Assembly (NCBI RefSeq): GCF_030815125.1
Contig: NZ_JAUSWH010000017.1
Coordinates: forward strand, 1-64,000
Length of the DNA stretch: 64,000 nucleotides
Origin: Allorhizobium paknamense
Lineage (GTDB): Bacteria > Pseudomonadota > Alphaproteobacteria > Rhizobiales > Rhizobiaceae
Direction: 5' to 3'
Shown here: positions 51,299 through 59,982 of the stretch, piece after piece
Position numbering within the stretch: the stretch's first letter is position 1
Layout: each line of letters opens with the position of its first letter
Notes under the pieces: model-generated
The model's input: only the letters and a program-made list of their open reading frames with translations
Database searches by the model: none
What the model was told of the DNA's origin: nothing
Translations under genes and position numbers: made by a program

Positions 51299-52003
51299 TT
51301 ACGACCTCTTCTGCTCGTTCGACAGGAAACGTTCAATTTCTTGCATCAAGGTCATGACCTCGCTCCGGGCCTTTTTGACTGAGTCGCTCAGCTCCAGCAT
51401 TTGCAGCGTCCCATATCCAAGTCTGATGTCGCGGTATGGGTTTCGCTCATAAAGCTCAGTGTCCAAGAGGTATGAATCATATCCCTGTTCCTGCAAGTTT
51501 GCGATGAAGGGGCGTATCAGGCGGTAGGCTTCCAGTGAACGTCCCGGGAGAGTAATCCGGGTTCTGAAGTTGAGATGTGGAATGTTTCGCCCGGTACGAT
51601 CGCAGGTGTCAGCCACATCCATTGCTGCCTGGCCGGCAGCAAGGATCTCGTCTTGGTTTGGCTGGATCGGGGTCATAACGATGTCCGAGCCGGCGATGAT
51701 CGTGTCTCGCAGCACGGTGTCTTGACCGGGCGAGTCGATCAGCACGACGTCAAACCCATGCGTTTCGTTCTCCAGAATATGCTGAAGTGATGCGTTGGTT
51801 ACTGCCGTGCGAAGCTCAATGCCGTCTGGCCTGTTGTCTTTCGCCTCGGAACGGGACCACCACTCATTCAGGTTTTGTCGGCCATCGGCATCGACCAAGA
51901 GCACTTGCTTACCATGAAGCGCATATTCTCCAGCGACCAGGATTACGGCGGTTGTCTTGCCCGCTCCACCCTTGCCGCTTACCAGCGATATGCAGATTGC
52001 CAT
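51299..52003 (-). CDS. VirC1-like ParA-family ATPase
   Basis: 234 residues, the same size as Agrobacterium VirC1 (231). Walker A is VSGKGGAGKTTAVILVAGEY (ParA/MinD type), followed by LLVDADGRQNLNEWWSRS and VVLIDSPGQDTVLRDTIIAG. Conserved ITLPGRSLEAYRLIRPF near the C-terminus fits VirC1-like proteins better than partition ParA. VirC1 helps recruit the relaxosome to the cell pole and the secretion channel, so this protein probably aids conjugation. The gene starts next to the likely oriT and is divergent from the MobC-relaxase operon. Confidence 0.8.
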   Translation of the reverse strand: MAICISLVSGKGGAGKTTAVILVAGEYALHGKQVLLVDADGRQNLNEWWSRSEAKDNRPDGIELRTAVTNASLQHILENETHGFDVVLIDSPGQDTVLRDTIIAGSDIVMTPIQPNQDEILAAGQAAMDVADTCDRTGRNIPHLNFRTRITLPGRSLEAYRLIRPFIANLQEQGYDSYLLDTELYERNPYRDIRLGYGTLQMLELSDSVKKARSEVMTLMQEIERFLSNEQKRS

Positions 52004-52140
52004 TGCACGATCCTCTCAGACTAACGGTTCCCCCGCCCCCTAGCGATCCGACGTGGGTTCAATCGGCACATCAGTATCGTCGTTAAGATCTTCACATCGA
52101 AGCAAACCTAACATGTGAGCACACGCAGGTTAAGATCAAA

Positions 52141-52164
52141 AAAAGCGTGTGATCACACGCTTTT
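52141..52164. repeat. Perfect 24-bp palindrome in the oriT region
   Basis: AAAAGCGTGTGA followed directly by its reverse complement. It may be a binding site for the MobC-like or ribbon-helix-helix proteins, or a two-way terminator (A-run and T-run at its ends). Confidence 0.85.
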
Positions 52165-52178
52165 GAACATCAATAAAA

Positions 52179-52199
52179 CCACACGAGTTGGTCGTGTGG
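52179..52199. repeat. Perfect 8-bp inverted repeat in the oriT region
   Basis: CCACACGA, GTTGG, TCGTGTGG, preceded by AAAA and followed by CTTTT. Candidate oriT hairpin or bidirectional terminator. Confidence 0.75.
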
Positions 52200-52574
52200 C
52201 TTTTACAACTGTCTGGGTCGAGTGGTGAACCCCGGAGCCGCGTGAGGCCTCACTTGGCGCTCGCACGGAGGGTGCCAAGGGCGAAGAGCGAAGCGTCCCT
52301 TGTCACCTCGAGTACGAGGGACAGAGAAAGGCCTTCAGAAGCGGTTTTGGCGGTGAACCCTGGTGAGCGTTCCAACGGATGGAGTGCGAAGCGAAGCGGA
52401 GCTCGAGGAGAGGCGAAAGTAAATTGAAATTTGGGGAATAGCGCGTTGGTAAAGGATGAGAGTTAGGTGTGTTAAGGGTGGCAGGATACGCAAAAATGTT
52501 TTACATTTTGCATTTCGATCGTGGAACGTGCCCACGATGAGGGTCGCAAAGCTCCGGGAAGGGTTAAGTGATTG

Positions 52575-52976
52575 ATGAGCGAAGACACGATCGAAGTACC
52601 GACGCCCGAGCAACGCAAGGGGCGTCTCATCAACGTCCGTGTCAGCGATGCTGAGCATTCGGCTATCGAAGAAGCGGCCAAGTTGGCCGGTATGAGTGTG
52701 TCTGCTTTTTTCCGCTCGCTGCTCCTCGAGGGGGCTGGCGTTCGACCCATTCTGACTGCGGAAGACAGGTTGATCATGGCCGCGTTGCTCGAAGACATGC
52801 GGATGATCGGCATCAATCTGAACCAGGTCGCGCGCTCCCTTAATGCGGGCAAAGGTGTCCACCCTTCCGAGCTGGACATCAATCTTGGCAACGTCCAGCG
52901 GATACAGGCGGCTGTGATGAGTGAGCTGCGGACACTTTCGCGCCGTGCCGGGCATGCGCGCCGAGGCGAGGTGTAG
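52575..52976 (+). CDS. MobC/VirD1-like relaxosome accessory protein
   Basis: 133 residues from ATG 52575 (a TTG just before it is also possible). The N-terminal ribbon-helix-helix (RLINVRVSDAEHSAIEEAAK, LAGMSVSAFFRSLLLEGAGV) and the MobC-like C-terminal segment (GINLNQVARSLNAGKG) match accessory proteins that bind oriT and help the relaxase nick. It is three bases from the relaxase start, so the two are co-translated. Confidence 0.85.
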   Translation: MSEDTIEVPTPEQRKGRLINVRVSDAEHSAIEEAAKLAGMSVSAFFRSLLLEGAGVRPILTAEDRLIMAALLEDMRMIGINLNQVARSLNAGKGVHPSELDINLGNVQRIQAAVMSELRTLSRRAGHARRGEV

Positions 52977-52979
52977 GTC

Positions 52980-55457
52980 GTGGAGTTCTTTTTCGGCACT
53001 TTCACAAGCGAATGGGAGCAAAGGCGCGCGGCGCTCTTGCACGAAATGACGCTCGGCGGCCGTGGGAGGGCTGTCGAGGAAGAGCTTGAGAAGAGACTGA
53101 AGAATCTGCAGCACCAGGCTGGGATGTCTAAAGGCGGGTCGGGATCTAGGGGAGTGGTGAGGACTTCGGCATTCAATGTGTCGCCGCCTCCGAGGACGAT
53201 GGCTGCCGGTTCGGGTGCTATTCGATCAATGGACGTTCGTCTTGCGAGCGTTGCCAAAGGGAGCCAGCCCGCCGTGGTCAAACTGGCTTCCTACGGTGGT
53301 GGAGCCCGCGTCGGCTCGATGCTCAACTATGTTTCCAGAGGGGGGGAGCTGAAGGTTGAGAACGAGAACGGCGAGACGTTGCGTGGCCGTGAGGAGTTGG
53401 CGCGTCTGCGTGGCGATTGGGATCACCTTTTCCAGAACAGGACCGAGAGCCGCGATATCGGCGCGTTCAGCGTCGAGGTGAGCTTGGCCGGCGGCTCGGA
53501 CCCGTATGAGCAGGTGCGGGAGATTCTTAAGCGGGGCTTTGGTAATCGGCGCTATGCTTACTCTGTCGAAACCCGAAACGACGGATCGCTGAAGATCGAG
53601 GGCTATGTTGTGTTGCGCAGCGTGCAGGGCGAGCGCCTTACGGCGGACGCGAAGGCGGCCGACATCGTTCAGGAGCGTTTTAACGCCAGCGCTGTTGCAA
53701 AAGAGGCTTTGGCGAGCTTCTCGTTCAAAGGCTATGGCAACGGCGTGGAATACGGCGCTGCCAAGTTGCGAGACCTGATCGCGCAGCGCAACGACGTTCG
53801 GGACGATCAGGGTCGCTTAATTGCCGACGACAAGGCTGCAGGCGATCTCGTGCAGAAGGAATGGCGGGATGAGCTGCACAGCCGCAAAAGCCGTGACGTG
53901 ATGCACGTGATCCTATCGGCACGTGCCGGCACGGATGCTGTCGCGTTTGAAGGAGCTGTCCGCGACTTCCTGGCTGAGCAGTTTGCGGGCCATCGTTATG
54001 TCTTCTCCCTGCACGATCCGGAGAACGATCCGAAGGAAGCCTCTGAGGGGGGCAAGCGGCCGCATGTTCATGCCCACGCCATCGTTACCATGCGATCGGA
54101 AGCGGGAGACCGGATCGAGACTGCCCCGGCCACCTTCCGGCAATGGCGTGAGGTCATGGCCGAGAAGGCGCGTGACCACGGCATCAATATGGAAATGACC
54201 GATCGCCGCGAGTTCGCTACGCCGCCAGCCTTCACGCGTAATCAGGTTCGCGCCGTCAAACATAACGGTCGAACCGAGCATGTAGGCACCAGCGATCCGG
54301 CGCAGGCGCGATATGACGCAAAGCGAGCTGATCGGCGCGTGGTGGCGACGAGCCAGAGGAGCCGCCAGTACATCCTGAAAGCTCAGGAGACCTGGCAGAA
54401 GATTGCAGTCAACGCCGGCGACACAGTGGTTGCGGCCTACGCCGCTCAGCATCGCTCCTATCTGGAAAACGGCCTTGCCCAGGCTGATCAATCGCCTGCT
54501 GGTACAGTCGTTCATGCGGATTTTGGCGGTGATTACCGCTCCAATATGGTAGCAATCAGAGACATGTTGTCGGAGGCAAAGGACATGCGCGAGCAGACAC
54601 GGCCAGAGTTCGAAGCCTACGAAAAGACGGTTGAAACGGCTCTATTCAACCTTCAGCGCAGCGCTCTCCCAGAGGACCGGTCAGGCTTCGAGGAGGTTTC
54701 CTCCCTCGCTCGCGAGATCGTCGATCTGCGCAGGCAGATGCTCGAAATGAAGGAGCGTGGGCTTGATGAGCAGGATGGACGAAACGCTGCTGGCGACGTC
54801 TCCAGAGAAAGTGGTGCCGCGCCGGAAATAACGGCATCTGAGGTGCAAGAGCAGACGAATGCTAACCTCCAGTGGGAGGCAGCTGTTGCCAAGCATGGAG
54901 AGGCTGTCGTTGAGGTAGGTCGCGATGCGATGGCAAATGTGGAACACTATCGCTCCGGCCTCGCCCAAATCGAAGCCGGCGAGCTCGGAGACGAAAACCG
55001 GGAGCAGTATGAGAAGGGCCTTGAGGCTTCGCTTCATCATGCAGCTCAACTCGCCGCTACCGGAAACGGCTATCTCCGGGATTTGGCACATGAGGATCCG
55101 GAACTGCGCGCGGAGATCGAGACCATTGAACGCAATGAAGAGCGTGGGGACGAAAACAAGTCAAACAAGCAGCCGATAACAGCGGATACTGCCGACGATC
55201 GCCAACGCGATCTCAGGGTGGATCTGGAAGAGGAACGTCCGATCGGGCAAGCGGAGCGTGAGGCTCACCAGCTCGCTGAGACGGTGGACGCACCTCAGAG
55301 GCATCAAGATCGTGTAAACAGAGACAGGGAAGCGGCCAAGCAGGGCGGCGAGACCACTCGGACTGATCCCGCGCAACAGCACATTCCTCGTCTCGAGGAG
55401 TTGGAGCGTGAACAGGTTGAACAGAGGGAGCGTAATCGGGACGACCGTGATCGCTAA
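52980..55457 (+). CDS. Conjugative relaxase (MobP/VirD2-related)
   Basis: 825 residues from a GTG. After ~75 residues the relaxase core begins: VKLASYGGGARVGSMLNYVS with the candidate nucleophile Tyr, and the metal-binding motif KRPHVHAHAIVTMR (HxHxH). The C-terminal ~450 residues are charged, helical and probably contact other transfer proteins. The last residues EREQVEQRERNRDDRDR form an Arg-rich tail like the C-terminal secretion signals recognised by VirD4 proteins, and resemble the Fic protein's tail at 44.6 kb. It should nick oriT, stay bound to the 5' end and be carried to the recipient. Confidence 0.9.
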   Translation: MEFFFGTFTSEWEQRRAALLHEMTLGGRGRAVEEELEKRLKNLQHQAGMSKGGSGSRGVVRTSAFNVSPPPRTMAAGSGAIRSMDVRLASVAKGSQPAVVKLASYGGGARVGSMLNYVSRGGELKVENENGETLRGREELARLRGDWDHLFQNRTESRDIGAFSVEVSLAGGSDPYEQVREILKRGFGNRRYAYSVETRNDGSLKIEGYVVLRSVQGERLTADAKAADIVQERFNASAVAKEALASFSFKGYGNGVEYGAAKLRDLIAQRNDVRDDQGRLIADDKAAGDLVQKEWRDELHSRKSRDVMHVILSARAGTDAVAFEGAVRDFLAEQFAGHRYVFSLHDPENDPKEASEGGKRPHVHAHAIVTMRSEAGDRIETAPATFRQWREVMAEKARDHGINMEMTDRREFATPPAFTRNQVRAVKHNGRTEHVGTSDPAQARYDAKRADRRVVATSQRSRQYILKAQETWQKIAVNAGDTVVAAYAAQHRSYLENGLAQADQSPAGTVVHADFGGDYRSNMVAIRDMLSEAKDMREQTRPEFEAYEKTVETALFNLQRSALPEDRSGFEEVSSLAREIVDLRRQMLEMKERGLDEQDGRNAAGDVSRESGAAPEITASEVQEQTNANLQWEAAVAKHGEAVVEVGRDAMANVEHYRSGLAQIEAGELGDENREQYEKGLEASLHHAAQLAATGNGYLRDLAHEDPELRAEIETIERNEERGDENKSNKQPITADTADDRQRDLRVDLEEERPIGQAEREAHQLAETVDAPQRHQDRVNRDREAAKQGGETTRTDPAQQHIPRLEELEREQVEQRERNRDDRDR

Positions 55458-55463
55458 AGTGTC

Positions 55464-55676
55464 ATGCAGGACGGTAATCAGAACACCTACCTGGTGGAAG
55501 TAAACGACCCCAAGTCTGCCGATATCGTCGGCAAGATGATGGTGTGGGGCATGGTCTGCGTTGGGATCCTCGCGATCCTGATCAAGGTCTACGGGACCGT
55601 GATCGGCTGGTATCATGCTTCCATGGCTTGGCTAACAGAGGCGGGTCAGTACGCGTCGAGCTTCTGGCCCTTCTGA
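55464..55676 (+). CDS. Small membrane protein after the relaxase
   Basis: 70 residues with one strong transmembrane helix (MMVWGMVCVGILAILIKVYG) and an aromatic C-terminus. It starts six bases after the relaxase stop codon and meets virD4 tail-to-tail. No family recognised. Given its operon it may aid transfer, for example at the coupling protein or as a surface/entry exclusion factor. Confidence 0.65.
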   Translation: MQDGNQNTYLVEVNDPKSADIVGKMMVWGMVCVGILAILIKVYGTVIGWYHASMAWLTEAGQYASSFWPF

Positions 55677-55683
55677 ACCTGAA

Positions 55684-57771
55684 TTAGCGACCGGCCTGTT
55701 CCATGATTGGATCAGGAACGGTCGCTGCGAATAGCTCTTCCAAGCTCTTCCTCTTGCGCGGTGATTTGCCTTCCGCTTCCCGTTCGACGACCTCCCTAAG
55801 GCGACTAACCCGATCATTGTGCGCTTTTTCGATGTCGTTCTCTGAGACAGGTGTTGTGCGCTTTTCGGGAGCGGGCACAGCTGCCTTTGCAGGTTCCGGA
55901 ATGCCCCCGGCGCTTACCTTCTTACTGGCCAAGGCGGAGGGATTCACAACGCGAGCGGGCGAGGTGGAGGGCGCTGGCTCTTGCGGAGCCTCCTCCTGGA
56001 CAGGCGCCCGCGGCTCCTCCGCTTTCGCCTCAGACGCAGGCTTTATCGCTTCCGCTTGTTCAGCCTGCTCCTGGCCTGCGTTGGCATATGCTGGCGTGGT
56101 CGCTGGAACTGGTTTAGGTGGCAGGTAATCGACAGTTGGAACGGTCGGTATGTGCGTCTGAGAATAGGCCTCCGCCTCCTTGAAGGGCTGCGTCTTAAAG
56201 AAGCGCAGCTTCTCTCCAAAGATTGGCCGCTGCCCCTCCACCAGCAAGATCATCTTGTTCTCGGGCATCTGCCGCACTTCCTGCGGCATCATCAGGTCCC
56301 GATCGCGAATTTGCTCGACCTTTGTTCGGCGCGGGAGGCCCATAAGCTCGATAGTGCGCGATTCAGACTGATATCGGATGGTTCTCTTGCCAAGCGCGCG
56401 GGAAGCATACTCTGCCGTGGCCTGATCATTGGCACCAAGGATGAGCTGATAGCCGCAGTTGCCAAGGAGCGAATGTCGGGACGTCTCACCATAGATCTCA
56501 TCTAGGTTCTTCAGGTCCTGGATGATGAAGGCGAGCTTGATCTTATAGCCGGCCACATAGGGCAGCTTTGTCATGATCTCGTCCATGCGCTTCAGCTGGC
56601 GAAACTCATCCAGCAGAAAATAGACCGGCACGGAGTTGGGATCATGCTCAAGTGTGAGTATGTCCATCACCTGTTGAACGAATAGCGTCAGCAGCGGCCT
56701 AAGAAGCGTGATGTCGGTGATGTTCGGGGCAAGGTAGATTGTGATGGGGCGACGCTTCATGGATCGAAGGTCCATGTCGGTCATGTTCGTTGCGGCCACA
56801 ACGCGTTCGTTCTTGAACGGCCTCATCGCCTTCTGGATATCAAGCAGTGCCGAGGCCGCGGCCCGATCCGAGAGAGACAGGTAGGAATTGAAACTCTCCA
56901 TCGTGAACTTCGACAGGTATGGCTCCTTCTCCTTGATGTACTTCATCAAGGCCTGCAGATCGGTCCCGCTGTTGAAGAAGGAGTTGATCTCGCCGAGGTT
57001 CCTGCGCCCTTTGTAGAAGGGGCTTTCGAGAACGTAGCTGATGGCGCCGGCGAGAACCTGTTGAGCTGTGGCCTGCCAAACTGAATTCTCGGATTCGGTG
57101 TTTTCCGGTACAAGAATGCTGGCGATATTTTGAATGTCAGTCGTGCGATTGCCTCGCTCCGGACGAACGAAATCCAAGGGATTATAGCTGTTGGTCGTCT
57201 CGGAACCCGGCGCGAACAGGAAGACCTGGCTGCCGTTGCGCTTCCGATAGCCGGCGGTTGCCTTGTAGACCTCGCCCTTCAGATCCGTGACGATCATAGA
57301 GCCTTCGTGCATGAGAGCGTTGGGGATGACGTAGCCCGCGCCCTTACCGGATCGCGTCGGGCCAATAATGAGGTGGTGGCGATCGTCATACGCGCGGAGG
57401 ACGTTGCTCCCGATGCGGCCGAATATGTGACCTTTCTTGCCAAACCACTTCCCGCGCCGAAGGGTTGCGAGGTCCTGAAAGGCTGCATCCCCTAATGGAT
57501 TGCTGGTAGGTTTGAGCCCAAGATAAGCAATGAGGCCTGATACGAGCAGCGCGGGCACTACAGAGCCGAGCGCGACTTTTTGAAGGGAAGGGGAGGAGCT
57601 ATAGGCCCAGAACTGCTGAATTGGCGCGAATGGGTTTGAGGTGATTGTCGCCTCGAGGATCCTACCGTCACCGTAGAAGAGCTGAAGCCCCGCCCCGTAC
57701 GCCAGCATCCAGACTGCAAATGCGATCAACAGGCAGAAGAACAGATAGAAGGCCTGTAGCCCCTTACTCAT
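55684..57771 (-). CDS. virD4: Type IV coupling protein VirD4
   Basis: 695 residues. Two N-terminal transmembrane helices, Walker A IIGPTRSGKGAG, DLKGEVYKATAGYRKRNGSQ, Walker B VYFLLDEFRQLKRMDEI, and a long Pro/Ala/Glu-rich C-terminal tail of about 140 residues. It is the ATPase that brings the relaxase-DNA complex, and any protein effectors, to the VirB channel. Its start overlaps the virB11 stop by four bases, so it is the last gene of the virB operon in this direction. Confidence 0.96.
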   Translation of the reverse strand: MSKGLQAFYLFFCLLIAFAVWMLAYGAGLQLFYGDGRILEATITSNPFAPIQQFWAYSSSPSLQKVALGSVVPALLVSGLIAYLGLKPTSNPLGDAAFQDLATLRRGKWFGKKGHIFGRIGSNVLRAYDDRHHLIIGPTRSGKGAGYVIPNALMHEGSMIVTDLKGEVYKATAGYRKRNGSQVFLFAPGSETTNSYNPLDFVRPERGNRTTDIQNIASILVPENTESENSVWQATAQQVLAGAISYVLESPFYKGRRNLGEINSFFNSGTDLQALMKYIKEKEPYLSKFTMESFNSYLSLSDRAAASALLDIQKAMRPFKNERVVAATNMTDMDLRSMKRRPITIYLAPNITDITLLRPLLTLFVQQVMDILTLEHDPNSVPVYFLLDEFRQLKRMDEIMTKLPYVAGYKIKLAFIIQDLKNLDEIYGETSRHSLLGNCGYQLILGANDQATAEYASRALGKRTIRYQSESRTIELMGLPRRTKVEQIRDRDLMMPQEVRQMPENKMILLVEGQRPIFGEKLRFFKTQPFKEAEAYSQTHIPTVPTVDYLPPKPVPATTPAYANAGQEQAEQAEAIKPASEAKAEEPRAPVQEEAPQEPAPSTSPARVVNPSALASKKVSAGGIPEPAKAAVPAPEKRTTPVSENDIEKAHNDRVSRLREVVEREAEGKSPRKRKSLEELFAATVPDPIMEQAGR

Positions 57772-58790
57772 GATGCAACCCGTGCGAAGTAGATTTCGGA
57801 AACCCCGCGCTTGCCGCCTTCGCGCCTGAGCTGGATCACGATCGGAATGACCATTTGGATGTAGGACATCAGATCCTGCTTGGAGTAGCCGGCGGACATG
57901 CCGGACTGCTGCATCATCATGGCGAGCTGTTCATAGGCGCCGAGCGGCGTATCGGCGTGTACTGTCGACATACTGCCCGGGTGGCCTGTGTTGATGGCGC
58001 GAAGGAATGAAAAGGCCTCAGCTCCACGAATTTCGCCAACAAAGAGGCGATCCGGCCGCATTCGAAGCGCCGATTCAAGGAGGTTCTGAATTGTCACGTT
58101 TGCGGTACCTTGCCCACCCTTGGATGCGATCAGGTGGACCGCGTTCTTCTGTGGTGGGAATAGCTCACGAGTGTCTTCAAGCGTCAGGATCCGCTCATTC
58201 ACGTCTACAGAGTTGAGGCAAGCGTTCAGAAACGTGGTTTTTCCCGACGACGTGCCGCCACTGATCAGGATCGAAACTCGCTTCGTGATGGCCGTATGGA
58301 TGAAGTCGTAGATCTTCTCTGCGCGCAGATAGGCGACCAGCTCCCGATCCACGTCGCTTAGGCCCCCGACAGCAACCGAGACTTTGTCGAGAGAACCGTT
58401 GTCTCGATAGTCCTGCAGAGAGAAATTCTGCACAACCTGCTTACGGATCGTGATCGACCCACCGTCGGGTGCCGCGGGCGGCAAGACGACCTGGATACGT
58501 TCGCCGGTCGGCAGTGCTGCGCTAAGGATCGGATTAGCGGCGTTGAGGAACTGCTTTGTCGCTGCGGCAACCCGCTCGCCAATGTTCTCGATCTCCCGTG
58601 CCGTCAGAGCATCGATTTCATGATGCTCCATGTGATCAGCGCCGAAGCGCTCAACATAGACTTGGCCTGGGCGGTTCACCGCAATCTCAACCACCTTCGG
58701 GTCATCGAGAAATTGCCTGATGGGCTCCAGAGACCGGTTCAGGAAATAATGAGGATCATGAGCGGTCGTGTTACCTACCATAACGTTCAC
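57768..58790 (-). CDS. virB11: Type IV secretion ATPase VirB11
   Basis: 340 residues with SILISGGTSSGKTTFLNACL (Walker A), DTRELFPPQKNAVHL (Asp box), RMRPDRLFVGEIRGAEAFSF (Walker B) and NTGHPGSMSTVHAD (His box), the full set for VirB11 hexameric ATPases. It powers pilus assembly and substrate transfer with VirB4 and VirD4. It overlaps virB10 by 20 bases and virD4 by four. Confidence 0.97.
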   Translation of the reverse strand: MNVMVGNTTAHDPHYFLNRSLEPIRQFLDDPKVVEIAVNRPGQVYVERFGADHMEHHEIDALTAREIENIGERVAAATKQFLNAANPILSAALPTGERIQVVLPPAAPDGGSITIRKQVVQNFSLQDYRDNGSLDKVSVAVGGLSDVDRELVAYLRAEKIYDFIHTAITKRVSILISGGTSSGKTTFLNACLNSVDVNERILTLEDTRELFPPQKNAVHLIASKGGQGTANVTIQNLLESALRMRPDRLFVGEIRGAEAFSFLRAINTGHPGSMSTVHADTPLGAYEQLAMMMQQSGMSAGYSKQDLMSYIQMVIPIVIQLRREGGKRGVSEIYFARVAS

Positions 58791-59982
58791 GTTTGATCTC
58801 CTTCATCGCTTCCGTGACAGGATCGTCGTACATCGCGCTGAAATCGAGGTCCTGGCGAACATAGACAAAGATCCGCTCGCCCTGCGGTACGCTGATCGTT
58901 GGCGGGATCCTCAGGTTTTCGGCAAGGACCGTGTTCGCCATGTCGCTGAAGGTCTGCGCGATCGTTTCTCGCGCCAATTCAGCACCTCTTTCGGCGTCAT
59001 CGTTTCCGGAGCTGGAGTCGCTACCGTATCCGGTTAGATAGCTTGCACCGCCTCCGACGATCGACAGCAAGATTGATGCGCCAAAGCGCTCACGGAACTT
59101 GTTGTCGACATGACCCGTCAGGCCCGATCGCCCGAGGCTGTCCGTGCCGATGGAGTTCAAGCGCACCGACACGCCGTCATCCCGGATCAGCCTTGTCCAC
59201 ACGACAAAGACCCGCTTCTGCCCCCGCGTAACTTCGGACTGATATTCCCCGATCAGGCGTGTTCCTGTTGGGATCAGGACACGCCGCCCATCGAAGGAGT
59301 AGACATCCTTGGATGTAATGGCCCGGACCTGGCCCGGAAGGTCGCTGACGATCGCCGTTTCCAAGATGCCGGGGATCAGCGTGCCCTCTGGGATCATGGC
59401 GTCGATGCGCTCAATATGCCGGGCCTTGGCGGAACGGTCACCGATCGCACTCGCTGAGGACAGGTACTGGCTGTTGCGATCCTCGCCAGCGACGGTCAAA
59501 GGCGTGCCGCTGTTCGAGCCATCGAGCGAACCATTCGCGGATCCTCCCAGGTTCTGGTCAAGCGTGATTAGCTTTGACCGAAATCGCTCCGGAAACACCT
59601 CTTCGGCGGGCGGGGAGGCGCTCGCCGGTTGAGCTACTTCGGGCGGGGGAGGCACGTTGAATTCAGTGACGTCCACCGGCGGAGCTGGCGGCGGAGGAGG
59701 CGGAGGTGGAAGTTCCAAGACAGGCTGTTCGGGTGGTGGGGGAGTGGGTTCTCCATCGCGCACGAAACCGGGCGGCCGGAAGGTCGTGGTACGGAATTCC
59801 TCCTCACTTTGCGGGCTTGCAGGCGGGCTTTCTCCGGACGTGGCGAGCACCAGGTATGCGGCGAAGACGCCAGCCAGCAAAAGGGCGGCCATGCCGACCG
59901 TTTGATTGCGCTTCACGTTTCGATTGCTGATTTCGGCCTCGTCGGCCGCCGCCATTGCGTCGAGTTCAGGGCTGCGCTTCAT
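58771..59982 (-). CDS. virB10: Type IV secretion core protein VirB10
   Basis: 403 residues: a cytoplasmic N-terminus, one transmembrane helix (VGMAALLLAGVFAAYLVLAT, about 28-48), a proline-rich periplasmic stretch (LPPPPPPPPAPPVD), and the C-terminal VirB10/TraF beta-barrel with ALVRAITSKDVYSFDGRRVL-like sequence (RAITSKDVYSFDGRRVLIPT) and LNSIGTDSLGRSGLTGHVDN. It spans the envelope and gates the outer-membrane pore. It overlaps virB9 by one base and virB11 by 20. Confidence 0.96.
   Translation of the reverse strand: MKRSPELDAMAAADEAEISNRNVKRNQTVGMAALLLAGVFAAYLVLATSGESPPASPQSEEEFRTTTFRPPGFVRDGEPTPPPPEQPVLELPPPPPPPPAPPVDVTEFNVPPPPEVAQPASASPPAEEVFPERFRSKLITLDQNLGGSANGSLDGSNSGTPLTVAGEDRNSQYLSSASAIGDRSAKARHIERIDAMIPEGTLIPGILETAIVSDLPGQVRAITSKDVYSFDGRRVLIPTGTRLIGEYQSEVTRGQKRVFVVWTRLIRDDGVSVRLNSIGTDSLGRSGLTGHVDNKFRERFGASILLSIVGGGASYLTGYGSDSSSGNDDAERGAELARETIAQTFSDMANTVLAENLRIPPTISVPQGERIFVYVRQDLDFSAMYDDPVTEAMKEIKRERYGR

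Larger units (their letters stand above)
52004..52574. other. Probable oriT region
   Basis: About 570 gene-free bases between the divergent VirC1-like and MobC-relaxase operons, where oriT normally lies. It holds a perfect 24-bp palindrome (52141-52164), a hairpin CCACACGA-GTTGG-TCGTGTGG (52179-52199), and two copies of GGTGAACCCNGG about 130 bases apart (near 52,222 and 52,352). I could not identify a nic site with confidence. The promoters of both operons must also be here. Confidence 0.65.
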
